A stretch of 64,000 bases of DNA, taken from contig JBOEGZ010000005.1 of assembly GCA_050633705.1 (NCBI GenBank), positions 244,208 through 308,207 of the forward strand, given 5' to 3'. Of the stretch, positions 63,905 to 64,000 are shown in pieces (positions within the stretch are counted from its first letter, which is position 1; every line of letters begins with the position of its first letter). Both the position numbers and the translations under genes were made by a program. The notes under the pieces are model-generated. The model ran no database searches and was not told the DNA's origin. It worked only from the letters and a program-made list of their open reading frames with translations. This stretch comes from JAJFHI01 sp050633705 (GTDB taxonomy: Bacteria > Pseudomonadota > Alphaproteobacteria > Rhizobiales > Hyphomicrobiaceae).

Positions 63905-64000
63905 GGTGATTTCTCTCACGGCTATTCCTCGGCTATCGCCTCGGGCCTGCGAGGCGCGCTGCTTAGCAGCGGCGGACGTCGTCCGCTCGGCAGCAAGATA

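Overview
The window is a chromosomal segment of an alphaproteobacterium, most likely of the order Hyphomicrobiales (Rhizobiales); base composition looks close to 50% GC by eye. The main pointers are a circularly permuted two-piece tmRNA gene, an SspB of the alphaproteobacterial kind with a C-terminal ClpX-docking peptide, a DUF4169/ribbon-helix-helix pair behind fumC, a DUF2065-hflC-hflK-degP group, and a complete division/cell-wall (dcw) cluster running into lpxC, bamD and ligA. Assignments are from reading motifs in the translations; no database search was possible.

Layout. 1-2.6 kb (+): the end of a sensor histidine kinase and a HerA-type ATPase. 2.7-10.9 kb (-): phosphatidylethanolamine synthesis (pssA, psd), periplasmic and membrane protein quality control (degP, DUF2065, hflC, hflK), folate/dTMP synthesis (folA, thyA) and a CPBP membrane protease. 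10.9-13.1 kb (+): a voltage-gated K+ channel-like protein with a zinc ribbon, the ssrA tmRNA gene and the adaptor gene sspB. 13.2-14.3 kb (-): a secreted protein of three DUF2541-like repeats. 14.8-16.8 kb (+): fumC, DUF4169, RHH. 16.8-21.0 kb (-): a giant AsmA-family protein. 21.6-26.1 kb (+): a CLC protein and a UvrD/PcrA helicase. 26.2-28.1 kb (-): a membrane J-domain protein. 28.6-33.4 kb (+): a DUF3754 (TMEM143-like) membrane protein translationally coupled to prmA, then a large Xaa-Pro aminopeptidase.

33.5-58.3 kb (-) is the dcw cluster read backwards: mraZ-rsmH-ftsL-ftsI-murE-murF-mraY-murD-ftsW-murG-murC-murB-ddl-ftsQ-ftsA-ftsZ, then lpxC, bamD and ligA. It makes UDP-MurNAc-pentapeptide and lipid II, builds the divisome, and continues into lipid A synthesis and outer-membrane protein assembly. 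Many genes overlap by a few bases, which suggests translational coupling. 58.9-62.4 kb (+): an unrecognised membrane-anchored protein with a very basic tail, a PfkB-family sugar kinase and a secreted SGNH hydrolase. 62.5-63.9 kb (-): a small unknown membrane protein, what looks like the cut-off start of a hydrolase gene, and the RNase P RNA gene rnpB.

Most of the window is housekeeping DNA. I saw no CRISPR array, prophage, insertion sequence, rRNA or tRNA. The parts most worth a second look are the tmRNA/SspB neighbours, the truncated two-gene cassette next to rnpB, the unknown 423-residue protein divergent from mraZ, the zinc-ribbon K+ channel, the CLC protein with a channel-like residue, and the membrane J-domain protein.
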